A stretch of DNA of 64,000 nucleotides from Brevibacillus sp. DP1.3A (GCF_013284245.2 NZ_CP085876.1:5234001-5298000); one strand, 5' to 3'. Shown: positions 1 to 8,999, counted from the first letter of the stretch. Numbers and translations are program-made. Notes: generated from the letters alone by a model not told the origin.

Positions 1-1731
1 GATGATCGGATGGTACGGAGCGAGCTTCTCCAATACATCTGCACTGGTAGAAGGCCCTGTTTTGGTCTTTTTCAATACAGGCAGAGACAAGCGGTCAAAC
101 AAAATCTCACCCAATTGTTTTGGCGAGTTGATGTTGAATGCCCCACCCGCCAGCTCGTAAATCTGATCTGTCAGACTCGCGAGCTTTTGGTCCAGGTCTT
201 CCCCCATTTGTACGAGGCGCTCACTGTTTACCTTGATGCCTTGCTTTTCCATGAGAGCCAGTACCATACTCAGCGGGGCTTCCAATTCACCGAGCAGCTT
301 TTCCATTTCGTTTTCCGCCAGCTGCTCACGCAATACAGGCACGCTTTGCCAGATTGCTGCCGCTTTATGCGCCACATGCTCGCTCAGCACGTCCATTTCA
401 GGAACAAGACGTTTGGCACCCTTGCCGTACACCTCTTCATCTGACAATACCCGTGTCTGTGCGTATTGAGCCGCAATGCTATCCAAGGTTGGGTTGCTCT
501 CAGCCGCATTCAGCAGGTAAGAAGCGAGGTACACATCAAAGCTGATGCCTTTTATCGCCAAATCATGCCAAGCGAGTCCAACCGTGTCTCGCTTGCCGTC
601 AAATACCCACTTCTCCTTCGTCGGATCCGCCAGCCACTCACAGAGTGCCTTCCATTCCTTGGCTACGTCCCACGGAACGAACATCACCGTATCTTCCACA
701 GCCAGTCCAATTCCGAGGAATGGCGCATGGTGATAGTTTTCCCCATCCATTTCGATGTAAAGAGCCATTGGCGAAGTCAGCTTGGACTCGTACGCCGCTT
801 TGTTATCCTCTGAAATCATCTCAAACGAAAACGGCTTGGCGTCTGCTTGACCGCTTCCATCTACTGGCTTTGCCACTTTGATCTTGGACAGCAGCGATTT
901 GAACTCCATCTTTTTAAAGAACTCACTTAGAGGTACACCCTCATAGCCTTCAAAGCCAGTCTCTTGCACATCCAGCTCTACAGGCGCTTCACGCAAAATG
1001 GTTGCCAAGGCTTTACTCATGTTCGCCTTGTCTACATTCTCACGCAGGTTCTCTTGCAGCTTTTTGCCTGACACTTTATCGATGTTTTCCAGTACCTGCT
1101 CAACAGAGCCGTATTCGTGCAGCAGCTTCAGCGCTGTTTTCTCTCCGACACCCGGGACACCTGGAATGTTGTCGGACGAATCGCCCATCAAGCCTTTCAG
1201 ATCAATTATTTGCAGCGGCTTAAGGCCGTACTTTTCGTGAATTTCTTGTGGAGTGTACAGCTCGATTTCGCTGACTCCCTTGCGCGTCAAAGCGACGGAT
1301 ACATGCTCAGACACGAGCTGCAGCATATCTTTGTCTCCGGTAATGACAGTCGTTTTCCAAGCTTGCTCATCAGCCTGCTTCGTCAATGTACCGATAATGT
1401 CATCCGCCTCGTAGCCTTCCAGCTCGAAGCGTTTGATTGAGAAGGCATCCAACAGCTCCCGAATCAATGGAAACTGTTCAGACAGCTCCGGCGGAGTTTT
1501 GCTGCGTCCCCCTTTGTACTCTGCATACTCGCTATGGCGAAACACGACTTTTCCAGCGTCAAAAGCAACCATGATATGCGTTGGCTTCATTTCCTCCAAC
1601 ACTTTTAACAGCATAGTCGTAAAGCCCAGCACTGCGTTCGTATGCAGTCCTGCCGATGTGGACAATAAAGGGAGCGCATAAAACGCCCGGTTCGCAACAC
1701 TGTTTCCATCAATCAACACAAAATGACTCAA
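1..1731 (-). CDS. polA: DNA polymerase I, N-terminal 577 residues (cut by window edge)
   Basis: Replication and repair polymerase that removes RNA primers and fills gaps. Only the first 577 residues are in the window. The start is a TTG (1729-1731) behind a GAGAGGGG ribosome binding site, giving MSHFVLIDGN. The 5' nuclease domain is clear, with LKGLMGDSSDNIPGVPGVGE near residues 178-197 as in the helix-3-turn-helix of this family. The 3'-5' exonuclease fold follows. At its first motif the sequence reads ALYIEMD where E. coli has the DTE metal-binding signature, so the first catalytic Asp is absent. This is known for Bacillus-type Pol I and implies no proofreading. The start of the polymerase domain runs off the left edge. 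The gene is divergent from the deacetylase at 1874. Function is near certain; the TTG start is well supported. Confidence 0.95.
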   Translation of the reverse strand, partial: MSHFVLIDGNSVANRAFYALPLLSTSAGLHTNAVLGFTTMLLKVLEEMKPTHIMVAFDAGKVVFRHSEYAEYKGGRSKTPPELSEQFPLIRELLDAFSIKRFELEGYEADDIIGTLTKQADEQAWKTTVITGDKDMLQLVSEHVSVALTRKGVSEIELYTPQEIHEKYGLKPLQIIDLKGLMGDSSDNIPGVPGVGEKTALKLLHEYGSVEQVLENIDKVSGKKLQENLRENVDKANMSKALATILREAPVELDVQETGFEGYEGVPLSEFFKKMEFKSLLSKIKVAKPVDGSGQADAKPFSFEMISEDNKAAYESKLTSPMALYIEMDGENYHHAPFLGIGLAVEDTVMFVPWDVAKEWKALCEWLADPTKEKWVFDGKRDTVGLAWHDLAIKGISFDVYLASYLLNAAESNPTLDSIAAQYAQTRVLSDEEVYGKGAKRLVPEMDVLSEHVAHKAAAIWQSVPVLREQLAENEMEKLLGELEAPLSMVLALMEKQGIKVNSERLVQMGEDLDQKLASLTDQIYELAGGAFNINSPKQLGEILFDRLSLPVLKKTKTGPSTSADVLEKLAPYHPII

Positions 1732-1873
1732 GGAATTCGACCCCTCTCGTTACAAAACTACTATCTTTAATCGTAACATAGGGCAAACATCAAAGCCAAG
1801 CCGTAGATATGGCGGGTAAAGAACAAGATGATTGAACAGACTATGAAAAAAAATGGACAAGGAAGGTGAACCT

Positions 1874-2656
1874 ATGAATGGGAGGAAAATGATTCCGCTC
1901 TTGCTCACGCTATTTCTTTCCTTCGGGTCTATACCTGCAACAGCGACCCCACATGTAGAGCCTGAGCCCGCAGGCAAAAAGCTGATGGCATTTGTCATTG
2001 ATGACTTCGGGAACAACATGCAAGGGACGGAGGAAATATTATCGTTGCCAGTTCCTCTAACCGTTGCCGTCATGCCGTTTCTGCCAAGCACGAAGCAGGA
2101 TGCCGAGCTTGCCCATCAAAAAGGACATGATGTACTCGTTCACATGCCGATGGAGCCGATGAAAGGAAAACGCTCGTGGCTTGGTCCTGGAGCCATTACG
2201 GCTGATCTGTCCGACGATGAGATTCGCAGTCGCGTGGAGAAAGCGATTGACGAAGTACCACATGCGATTGGCATGAACAACCATATGGGCTCTAAAATAA
2301 CGGCTGACGAGCGAATCATGCGCATCATCATGAAGGTAGTGAAGGAGCGGGGGCTCATTTACCTGGATAGCAAAACCACGGATAAAAGCGTGGCGGCGAA
2401 AATCGCGGCTGAAATGGGCGTGCCCCATGCAGTGAATCAAATTTTTCTCGATGACGTTTACTCTGTCCCACATATTACGAAGCAAATGGAGCTCGTCTGC
2501 AAACGAATCCACAACCATCCCCTATGTATCGCGATAGGCCATGTTGGGCCTCCTGGCAAGAAAACAGCCTCCGTTCTGCGCCAGTACATCCCGCGAATTC
2601 AGAAGGAGGCCGAATTTGTAACCATTTCAAAGCTTATCCAGCAAGCTGCTCATTAA
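1874..2656 (+). CDS. Divergent polysaccharide deacetylase (YibQ/DUF610-like), secreted
   Basis: Predicted secreted or membrane-tethered protein of the divergent polysaccharide deacetylase family. The ATG at 1874 is preferred over the upstream ATG at 1853 because AGGAAGGTGA lies just before it. Residues 1-25 form a signal peptide (hydrophobic IPLLLTLFLSFGSIPATATP). The body begins with MAFVIDDFGNN, matching the first Asp-Asp motif of the NodB-like barrel. HMPMEPM, then MNNHMGS and YLDSKTT, follow as expected for this family. The active-site set is not the classical NodB one, so enzymatic activity is unproven. It converges with the amidase gene and overlaps it by 30 bp at the 3' ends. The neighbour suggests a cell-envelope role. 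Confidence 0.8.
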   Translation: MNGRKMIPLLLTLFLSFGSIPATATPHVEPEPAGKKLMAFVIDDFGNNMQGTEEILSLPVPLTVAVMPFLPSTKQDAELAHQKGHDVLVHMPMEPMKGKRSWLGPGAITADLSDDEIRSRVEKAIDEVPHAIGMNNHMGSKITADERIMRIIMKVVKERGLIYLDSKTTDKSVAAKIAAEMGVPHAVNQIFLDDVYSVPHITKQMELVCKRIHNHPLCIAIGHVGPPGKKTASVLRQYIPRIQKEAEFVTISKLIQQAAH

Positions 2657-3370
2657 TTTTCGCCACCAGCTCTCCTTCACACGAGCCTCCGTTTTCAGAT
2701 TTCCCGACAGCTTTACGTACTCGCTCACGGCTTCTGTAATGGCCTGAGCGATTTTTTCTTGTGCTTTGGGATTCGTTAACATTTCGCGGTCATGTGCATT
2801 GCTGATAAAACCCATCTCCACGATGACAGACGGACAGTAGTTATGACGCAGCATGTAGTACGTCTTCCCCCTGACTGGCTGGTTGTTCGTCCCTGTCAGC
2901 TTGTTCAGCGAGTTTTGCAGCAGTTCTGCCAGCATATAGCTTTGTTCGGTATCTTGGAACAAAAGAATGGCACCCCGTCGCCGCGAATTAGACGCCCAGT
3001 TTACATGCAGGCTGAGCAACATCTGGGGACCGATCTCTTTCGCTAAATTCTTCCTCTGTGCCAAATCTCGAATATGCCTCGATCGGTTGTCCAACCACCG
3101 ATTCTCATCGCTCAGTGCGATATCTTTGTTCCGATTCAAGGCCACCGTATAGCCAGCTTCTGTCAACTGTTGGTATAGTTGCTTGGCAATTTGCAGATTG
3201 ATGTCTTTTTCATACAAATCCCCGTAAGAAGTTCCCGTATCTACACCCCCATGACCTACATCAATCAAAATGTGAAATGGGGTGAGCGGCAATGCCTCGC
3301 TTCGCGTCGGGATACAGATGAGGATAAGTATGAAAGCAGCGATACGGAAGATAGCCTGTAAGTTTCTCAT
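2627..3370 (-). CDS. N-acetylmuramoyl-L-alanine amidase (amidase_3, CwlD-like)
   Basis: Zinc amidase that cleaves the bond between muramic acid and the stem peptide of peptidoglycan. A signal peptide or anchor (residues 1-27, hydrophobic IAAFILILICI) is followed by one amidase_3 domain. The zinc ligands expected in the family are visible: His in DVGHGG, Glu in DLYEKD, His in LSLHVN; the catalytic Glu is in VIVEMGF. At 247 residues it has the size of B. subtilis CwlD, the spore-cortex muramic-lactam amidase, and there is no added wall-binding domain. A cortex role is therefore plausible but not shown. The ribosome binding site is weak (CTACAGGC right before ATG). The last 30 bp overlap the convergent deacetylase gene, so antisense pairing of the two transcripts is possible. 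Confidence 0.85.
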   Translation of the reverse strand: MRNLQAIFRIAAFILILICIPTRSEALPLTPFHILIDVGHGGVDTGTSYGDLYEKDINLQIAKQLYQQLTEAGYTVALNRNKDIALSDENRWLDNRSRHIRDLAQRKNLAKEIGPQMLLSLHVNWASNSRRRGAILLFQDTEQSYMLAELLQNSLNKLTGTNNQPVRGKTYYMLRHNYCPSVIVEMGFISNAHDREMLTNPKAQEKIAQAITEAVSEYVKLSGNLKTEARVKESWWRKLMSSLLDKL

Positions 3371-3427
3371 GCCTGTAGGATAACCGGATTGAAAAGAAAC
3401 CTTTCAGTCGGCGAGGTACACATAACA

Positions 3428-3456
3428 TTGTGAATTTTTTAATCCAACTGTACAAT
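3428..3456 (+). promoter_or_regulatory. Sigma-A type promoter for the EamA transporter gene
   Basis: TTGTGA (3428-3433) and TACAAT (3451-3456) are separated by exactly 17 bp and lie 45 bp before the ATG at 3501. Both hexamers differ from consensus at one or two positions. Confidence 0.6.
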
Positions 3457-3500
3457 TACAATAATGAAACATGACCTTACCCGCATAAGAAGGTGTACTG

Positions 3501-4445
3501 ATGAATCAATCTTTGGAAAAACCGTTATTCCCCCCGTATTTGGCTCTCTTGATCGGGGTGATCGCCATTTCCTCTTCTGCGATCTTTGTAAAGCTATCGG
3601 ATGCACCTGCTCCGATTATCGCTACGTATCGCCTGATTTTTTCCGTTCTCTTAACGCTTCCTTTTTTATTTTGGAATCGTGGTGCCATCGCAGAGATTGG
3701 AAAAATGTCCAAAAAAGTGTGGCTACTCTGCATTTTATCCGGAGCCTTTTTGGCAAGCCACTTTCTGTTGTGGTTTGAATCGCTGAACTACACGTCTGTA
3801 GCCAGTTCTACTGTGCTCGTTACGTTGCAGCCATTATTTGCATTCATCGGCGGTTATTTCTTTTTTGGTGAAAAAGTTCGATTTCTAGCTCTATCCGGCG
3901 GTTTGCTGGCGATTGCGGGAAGCTTCGTGATTGGCTGGGGAGATTTTCAAGTAGGCGGCATGGCTCTGTGGGGTGATTTCCTCGCATTAATGGGAGCTGT
4001 CACCGTGACGGGCTACTGGCTGGTCGGGCAATACGTTCGTCAACATATGTCCTCCTTTGCCTACACACTCGTCGTCTATACAGCCACCAGCGTGATTCTG
4101 CTCGCCTATGATCTGGCTCTCGGGTATTCGCTCTTTGGTTACCCTGCGGCAGATTGGGGCTGGTTCTTCTGTCTCGCCCTGTTCCCGACCTTGCTTGGAC
4201 ATTCTATTTTTAACTGGATCATAAAATGGCTCAATACGACTACGATATCCATGGGGATTTTGGGAGAACCGATCGGGACTGCGATTCTCGCTTACTTCAT
4301 CTTGGGTGAAGTAGTAACGCCTCCGCAATGGATTGGCGGCTTGATCATTATCGCCGGCATTTATGTGTTCATTCGTTTTAACCAACCTGCTAAAGGAGTG
4401 TCCTCCATTGAACAAGCAACCGGAGAACCGAAAAAGCTTGCGTGA
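3501..4445 (+). CDS. EamA/RhaT-family (DMT superfamily) transporter
   Basis: Integral membrane protein of 314 residues with about ten hydrophobic segments in two five-helix EamA repeats (roughly residues 10-140 and 155-290), the standard layout of drug/metabolite transporters. The substrate cannot be told from sequence; relatives export amino acids, nucleosides or other metabolites. AGAAGGTG lies before the ATG. A well-formed promoter is at 3428-3456. The 3' end overlaps a 46-residue membrane ORF that starts inside it, which suggests translational coupling. Confidence 0.85.
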   Translation: MNQSLEKPLFPPYLALLIGVIAISSSAIFVKLSDAPAPIIATYRLIFSVLLTLPFLFWNRGAIAEIGKMSKKVWLLCILSGAFLASHFLLWFESLNYTSVASSTVLVTLQPLFAFIGGYFFFGEKVRFLALSGGLLAIAGSFVIGWGDFQVGGMALWGDFLALMGAVTVTGYWLVGQYVRQHMSSFAYTLVVYTATSVILLAYDLALGYSLFGYPAADWGWFFCLALFPTLLGHSIFNWIIKWLNTTTISMGILGEPIGTAILAYFILGEVVTPPQWIGGLIIIAGIYVFIRFNQPAKGVSSIEQATGEPKKLA

Positions 4446-4548
4446 ATTCGTCAAGGGACTGAGTATTTGGGCGAAGATTGGCTGGACAATTCTTCTTGGC
4501 TACATCGTAGGACGGATTGTGTACTGGTTATTTAAAATGATGTCCTAA
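4408..4548 (+). CDS. Small single-TM protein, unknown function
   Basis: A 46-residue ORF starting at a TTG (4408) behind AAAGGAG. The upstream in-frame ATG at 4363 is less likely because it has no such site. After a basic N-terminus (NKQPENRKSLREFVKG) there is one hydrophobic helix (IGWTILLGYIVGRIVYWLF). It overlaps the EamA gene by 38 bp in another frame and should be co-transcribed with it. I do not recognise a family. Its position and length suggest a small membrane partner, but that is only inference. Confidence 0.5.
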   Translation: MNKQPENRKSLREFVKGLSIWAKIGWTILLGYIVGRIVYWLFKMMS

Positions 4549-4553
4549 CAGAC

Positions 4554-4603
4554 AAAAGGGGCAATTCCTAAGAAGTCTTCGATAAGACTTGCGGAATTGC
4601 CCC
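4554..4603 (-). terminator. Rho-independent terminator of the efflux operon
   Basis: GGGGCAATTCC (4558-4568) pairs with GGAATTGCCCC (4593-4603). A second perfect stem AAGTCTT/AAGACTT is nested inside. Read on the minus strand the stem is followed by TTTTG. It lies just beyond the MFS stop at 4610 and may also stop the plus-strand EamA transcript. Confidence 0.7.
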
Positions 4604-4609
4604 TTGCTA

Positions 4610-6184
4610 TTAGGCTGTTGCCTTCTCGGTTGCTGGCAACTGTTGCGGTTTTTTCGGCTTTTTATGCAGGAAGTACAGAAGTGGAATCGAGAGGACAATA
4701 GGGATAACGGAGACGAGGAAAGTATCCCCGATGCCTTGAACCAGCGATTCTTTTGCCATCATTCCGTACAAAATCGCGCTGGCTCCGCCTGTCGCACTCG
4801 CCGCATCTACCCCTACTTGTGCATACATGCCTGAAATGCCACTGATAAACTGCATCGCCATATCCGTATTCAAGTTTTCAGAGATTGAAGCCATGTGGAA
4901 ATTTTGACGCGCCTGCATGATCACTGTCAAAATCGCAATGGCAAACGAGCTCATGACCTGACGCAATACATTGGACAGCGGAGAAGCATCCCCCACACTT
5001 GTACGCGGAACGGCGTTCATCCCTACAGTAGACAGGGTCATCATACACAATCCGATTCCAACCCCGCGAATGGTCAATATCATATCGATCCACGAATGCA
5101 TGCTGTCAGCAGATAGATTGTGGAGTTCATACGTCGTGATGCTCATGATGGTCAAGCCGATCAGCCCAATCGGTCCGATCCCGTATTTATCCATTAGCTT
5201 TCCGCTTATTGGCATCATGATCGCCATGGCAATCGATTGCGGCATCAGCAGGATTCCTGACTCCATAGCCGTCAATCCCTGAATGTTTTGGAGGAAAATC
5301 GGCATCAGGAAGATACCGCCCATCATCCCCATCATGACGAAGCCGGATGTCAAAATGCTGATGGTGAAGGTAGGAATCTTCAAAAGTCGCAAATCGAGCA
5401 ACGGACTTTCTTTACCCAACTCCACCCAAACAAACAGGATCAAACTCATCACGGCAATGAAAAATAAGCTGACGATGAAAAAGGAGGTCCAGCCCTCTGC
5501 TTGCCCTTTACTTAAAGCGAGCAACAGCGTCCCAAAACCGACGATAGCAAGAAATGCTCCCAAAAAGTCGAACTTTAACTCTGGCTTTTTCGGCGTTTCC
5601 TTGAGCAGCACGATACTCATGATCACCGCAAAAATACCAAAGGGTACACCGACCAGAAAAAGAAATTGCCAACTTAAAAATTCGATGAGATATCCACCCA
5701 ATGTCGGGCCCAGCGCAGGGGCAGTCATGGAAGCAATCCCGAATATCCCCAATGCCATTCCGATCTTTTCACGCGGAACGATCATGTAAATCATCGACAT
5801 CCCGATTGGCATGATCATCCCCCCGCTGACACCTTGCACGACGCGAAAGGCAATCAGCGAAGAGTCACTCCACGCCAAGGCACAAAGGATGGACGAAAAA
5901 GTAAACGCGGATAAGGAGAGTACAAATATTTTTTTCGCCCCGAATTTGGCAGACAACGAGCCGCTCATCGGAATCATGACGGCGTTTGCCAGCATATATC
6001 CGGTCAATACCCACTGCATGGTCTCGGTAGACGAACCAAAAATATTGACCATGGCAGGTAGGGCAACGTTAATCAAGCTATTGTTCAGAATCGCAACGAA
6101 GGTTCCTGAGAGGATGGCAAGAAGAGACAGCCACATGCCGCCGTTCCCGCTTTTCTCCTCTCGGTGTGCCACCGCTTCCGCCAT
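4610..6184 (-). CDS. MFS drug efflux transporter, DHA2 (EmrB/QacA) family, 14 TM
   Basis: Proton-driven multidrug exporter in the cytoplasmic membrane. It has 524 residues and about 14 hydrophobic segments. The TM1-TM2 region MQWVLTGYMLANAVMIP and the motif-C-like stretch APALGPTLGGYL are typical of DHA2 antiporters. It is the last gene of a minus-strand operon MarR / EmrA-like adaptor / lipoprotein adaptor / MFS, starting 15 bp after the adaptor stop. GGGGGTG precedes the ATG. The MarR regulator and the operator at 8557 point to induction by a toxic small molecule. The substrate is unknown. Confidence 0.9.
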   Translation of the reverse strand: MAEAVAHREEKSGNGGMWLSLLAILSGTFVAILNNSLINVALPAMVNIFGSSTETMQWVLTGYMLANAVMIPMSGSLSAKFGAKKIFVLSLSAFTFSSILCALAWSDSSLIAFRVVQGVSGGMIMPIGMSMIYMIVPREKIGMALGIFGIASMTAPALGPTLGGYLIEFLSWQFLFLVGVPFGIFAVIMSIVLLKETPKKPELKFDFLGAFLAIVGFGTLLLALSKGQAEGWTSFFIVSLFFIAVMSLILFVWVELGKESPLLDLRLLKIPTFTISILTSGFVMMGMMGGIFLMPIFLQNIQGLTAMESGILLMPQSIAMAIMMPISGKLMDKYGIGPIGLIGLTIMSITTYELHNLSADSMHSWIDMILTIRGVGIGLCMMTLSTVGMNAVPRTSVGDASPLSNVLRQVMSSFAIAILTVIMQARQNFHMASISENLNTDMAMQFISGISGMYAQVGVDAASATGGASAILYGMMAKESLVQGIGDTFLVSVIPIVLSIPLLYFLHKKPKKPQQLPATEKATA

Positions 6185-6199
6185 GTGTCAACACCCCCG

Positions 6200-7429
6200 T
6201 TAGTTTGCGATCACCTTACTGCCCTCGGACAGTTTGTCTGTCGGGTTCAGCACAATTTGATCATTGTCTTTGACGCCATTCGTGACAGTTGACCATTCGC
6301 CGCTTGCGTTCTCCACCGCAACTTCCACCTGGTGTACAACGTTGTCGTTTACGGTATAGACGTAATGCTTGCTGTCCTTTTCCAGCACGGCTGATGTCGG
6401 TAATTTTGTTCCTGGCGTTGCCTGGCCTTGGAGCATGACTTCTGCTACCATCCCTGCACGTAGCATGCCGTCCTGATTATTCACCTTCACTTTAACTGGG
6501 AAAGAACTGCTGTTGGTATCCGAAATCGGAGAGACAAACTCAACGGTACCTTTCAGCACTTTTCCACCCAGACTGCCTACCTTCACATCAACAGTAGAGC
6601 CGACCTTCACTTGGTTGATTTGGTTTTCCGGTACGCTTGCTTCTACTTTGACATCTGCCATATTCACTAGCACCATAAGAGGCGTCCCCGCTGCTGCCAT
6701 TTCTCCCGGGTCAACTGAGCGCTTGGCGACGATACCTGTGATTGGCGCACGAATAATGGTATTGTCATAATTGCTTTTTGCCAGCTCCAAATTGGAGCCC
6801 AAACGGCTTACTTCTGCTTGCAGAGCCGCTACCGTGTCGGCAGTTGGGCCTGCTTTTGCCAGATCGAATTGGGCTTGCGCTTGTTCAAGACCTGTGCGCG
6901 CCTTTTCCAATTCGAGCGAAGATTTCTCCAGCTCAGCCTGGGACAATGCGCCCGCATCAAACAGTGCTTTCATCCGGTTGTAGTTGCTCTCGACCACCTT
7001 CAGGCTGGCTTCTGCCTGGGTAACAATACTTCCAAGCTGCGTCAGCTGCTCATTGCGTGCTCCTGCTTTCGTATCTCTCAGCTTTGCCTGAGCGCCTGCA
7101 ATGGCTGCCTGTGCCTGATTGATCTGCTGCTGATAATCGGCTGCCTCCAGCGTGACCAGAACATCGCCTTGCTTGACGACTGCTCCTTCTTTCACCTTCA
7201 CGCTCGCTGCTTTCCCAGATACTTTAGAAACGACTTGGATCTCCTCAGATGCTGCCACCTTACCATTGGCGATGACACCCGTAGAGGCAGAGGTCACCTT
7301 CCACGTCTTCACGACAGGGACGTTCTCGCTCGCTTGCGATGCAGAAGATGTCTCGCTACAGCCCGCCGTAATAAGCGAAACGGCCGCCATGACTGCAGCG
7401 ATTGTTTTCCATTGTGCTGTCTTTTTCAT
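6200..7429 (-). CDS. HlyD/RND-type efflux adaptor, lipoprotein
   Basis: Membrane-fusion (periplasmic-adaptor-like) subunit of 409 residues. The N-terminus is a lipoprotein signal with lipobox LITAGC (Cys24), so it would be anchored on the outer face of the membrane. It contains the biotinyl/lipoyl-like half-motifs (VSGKAASVKVKEGAVVKQGD and APITGIVAKRSVDPGEM) on either side of a coiled coil rich in Ala, Gln and Glu (about residues 100-215), then a beta-barrel domain. It sits between a second adaptor gene and the MFS gene in one operon. Two adaptors for one pump is unusual. Confidence 0.85.
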   Translation of the reverse strand: MKKTAQWKTIAAVMAAVSLITAGCSETSSASQASENVPVVKTWKVTSASTGVIANGKVAASEEIQVVSKVSGKAASVKVKEGAVVKQGDVLVTLEAADYQQQINQAQAAIAGAQAKLRDTKAGARNEQLTQLGSIVTQAEASLKVVESNYNRMKALFDAGALSQAELEKSSLELEKARTGLEQAQAQFDLAKAGPTADTVAALQAEVSRLGSNLELAKSNYDNTIIRAPITGIVAKRSVDPGEMAAAGTPLMVLVNMADVKVEASVPENQINQVKVGSTVDVKVGSLGGKVLKGTVEFVSPISDTNSSSFPVKVKVNNQDGMLRAGMVAEVMLQGQATPGTKLPTSAVLEKDSKHYVYTVNDNVVHQVEVAVENASGEWSTVTNGVKDNDQIVLNPTDKLSEGSKVIAN

Positions 7430-7435
7430 GCTTGA

Positions 7436-8095
7436 TTACATCTCCTTCACGTGCACTTTGATCTCGGCGTTCAATCCGGCCACCAGGTCCAGACCTGCTG
7501 TGTCATCTATGGCGATTTTGATCGGGATACGCTGAGTTACTTTGGTAAAGTTCCCGCTCGTATTGGTCGCTGGCATCAAGGAAAATGTAGAATTCGTCGC
7601 CTTTCCGATCTCCATCAAATGACCGCCCATTTTCTTACCTGGGTAAGCGTCAATCGTAAAATCTACTTTTTGGCCGAGTTTCAACCGTTCGATCTCAGTC
7701 TCTTCCAAATTAGCGGAGATGTACAATTTGTTTTCGTCAATCACGAGAGCTACCGATTGCCCTGTCGAAACAATCTCTCCCTCTTTTGCTTGCGTTTTAA
7801 TCACAGTACCTGTAATGGGAGAACGCAACACGCTGTTTTCCAGCATCGTCGTTGCTACGTTAGTTGTATCTTGCTGTCCTACGATTTGGTCCGCTATAAC
7901 GGTGTCGCCTTCTTTGACAGCGAGTCCGGTCAGTTTGCCTGTCATTTTTGGCATGACGCGATAAATGTCTCCAGCAATCCGAGCATCTTGTGTGGACACA
8001 TAATGTGCACCTTGATACCAAAAGTAGTAACCGATTCCTCCACCACCTGCCACGATCAGGAGCAAAATGACATACAAAACCAGTTTTCGCTTCAT
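7436..8095 (-). CDS. EmrA-like HlyD-family secretion adaptor (short)
   Basis: A 219-residue adaptor with a single N-terminal TM helix (LVLYVILLLIVAGGGGIGYYFW) and an external lipoyl/barrel domain, as in EmrA, but without the long coiled-coil hairpin of E. coli EmrA. Motifs include DARIAGDIYRVMPKMTGKL and LRSPITGTVIKTQAKEGEIV. It begins 9 bp after the MarR stop and ends 6 bp before the next adaptor, so it is co-expressed with both. The short hairpin is common in Gram-positives, which have no outer membrane to span. Confidence 0.85.
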   Translation of the reverse strand: MKRKLVLYVILLLIVAGGGGIGYYFWYQGAHYVSTQDARIAGDIYRVMPKMTGKLTGLAVKEGDTVIADQIVGQQDTTNVATTMLENSVLRSPITGTVIKTQAKEGEIVSTGQSVALVIDENKLYISANLEETEIERLKLGQKVDFTIDAYPGKKMGGHLMEIGKATNSTFSLMPATNTSGNFTKVTQRIPIKIAIDDTAGLDLVAGLNAEIKVHVKEM

Positions 8096-8104
8096 GGTTT
8101 CTCC

Positions 8105-8533
8105 TCAACTTTCTCGTTCTTCTAGTTTCGCAATCAATGTTTCCATCGACTGAATAATGATGTCTAAATCCTCATCGGAAAATCCATGGAAAATACGCTT
8201 GTAAAAGTTCTCTGAGAAAAAATCAACCTTTGCGAACAGCTCAGAAATCTTCGGTGTTTTACGAATCCAGACAACACGCCGGTCATTCTCATCACGTACG
8301 CGTTCTACGAGTTGTTCTCGTTCCAAACGATCTATGATGCCAGAAACGGTGCTGTACGATAAATCTACGGCTTTGCTTATCTGACCGATCGTTTTGGGAT
8401 CAGGATGTATTTCTCGAATGACCATTAGCTGCGGGACAGTCACACCATATTGGGACAGTTCTTTTGTGGCCATTGTTCCAAATGTCTTGTTCAACCGTTT
8501 TAACAAGTCCCTAATATGCAGTGATTTATTCAT
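8105..8533 (-). CDS. MarR-family transcriptional regulator
   Basis: Winged-helix repressor of 142 residues, first gene of the efflux operon. The core TIGQISKAVDLSYSTVSGIIDRLEREQLVERVRDENDRRVVWI is the MarR recognition helix and wing (about residues 48-90). Helices at both ends would form the dimer interface. It very likely represses its own operon: a perfect 16-bp palindrome lies 24 bp upstream of the ATG, between the promoter and the gene. AAAGGAG precedes the ATG. The ligand is unknown. Confidence 0.9.
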   Translation of the reverse strand: MNKSLHIRDLLKRLNKTFGTMATKELSQYGVTVPQLMVIREIHPDPKTIGQISKAVDLSYSTVSGIIDRLEREQLVERVRDENDRRVVWIRKTPKISELFAKVDFFSENFYKRIFHGFSDEDLDIIIQSMETLIAKLEERES

Positions 8534-8556
8534 AGTGCACTCCTTTCTTAAGTAAT

Positions 8557-8572
8557 ATTTCGTGCACGAAAT
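8557..8572. promoter_or_regulatory. Probable MarR operator
   Basis: ATTTCGTGCACGAAAT is a perfect 16-bp palindrome just downstream of the expected transcription start of the marR-efflux operon. A bound repressor dimer would block promoter escape. Its site size suits MarR proteins. Confidence 0.6.
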
Positions 8573-8585
8573 TTATCACATGAAA

Positions 8586-8614
8586 ACTATACGATGTTTT
8601 TTTATCCGTGGCAA
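8586..8614 (-). promoter_or_regulatory. Promoter of the marR-efflux operon
   Basis: On the minus strand TTGCCA (8609-8614) and TATAGT (8586-8591) are separated by 17 bp, a good sigma-A promoter. The start point would fall about 7 bp before the operator palindrome. Confidence 0.65.
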
Positions 8615-8810
8615 CTATTTCTTTAGGTTAAACTTTAACTAGGTAAGCAAAACAAATTTATGTAGATTAAGTACCCTCATTCAGATTTCTTTAATAAATA
8701 GTTAAGCGATCTATCCTCTTTAAAATACCGAGAAATGATCGCTCTAAAATGAATTATTAGTATAAAGGAACTTAAATAAATGTCTAAAGGACCCATTTTT
8801 ATCTTACATT

Positions 8811-8999
8811 TCAAGGAGTAAAAGAGGTGGAAAAAACGAACCAAAACAAGAGCATGGAGCCAATCCAGAGATTAGATTTATAATCTTCATTTTTGACGAT
8901 TCTATTAATAATCGAAATGAAATTTATAAAAAACCAAATTGCCAATATGGGATTAAACCAAAAAGCTAAAGCACGAATATATTCTTCCAAAATTGTCAC
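8811..8999 (-). CDS. Possible small membrane protein, unknown
   Basis: A 62-residue ORF with two hydrophobic helices (FWFNPILAIWFFINFISII and LWIGSMLLFWFVF) separated by a charged loop. The only usable start is a GTG, and the AACGGTGAG before it is too close to be a good ribosome binding site, so expression is uncertain. It lies in an AT-rich islet (about 8.6-10.3 kb) whose composition differs from the flanking genes. I recognise no family. Confidence 0.35.
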   Translation of the reverse strand: MTILEEYIRALAFWFNPILAIWFFINFISIINRIVKNEDYKSNLWIGSMLLFWFVFSTSFTP

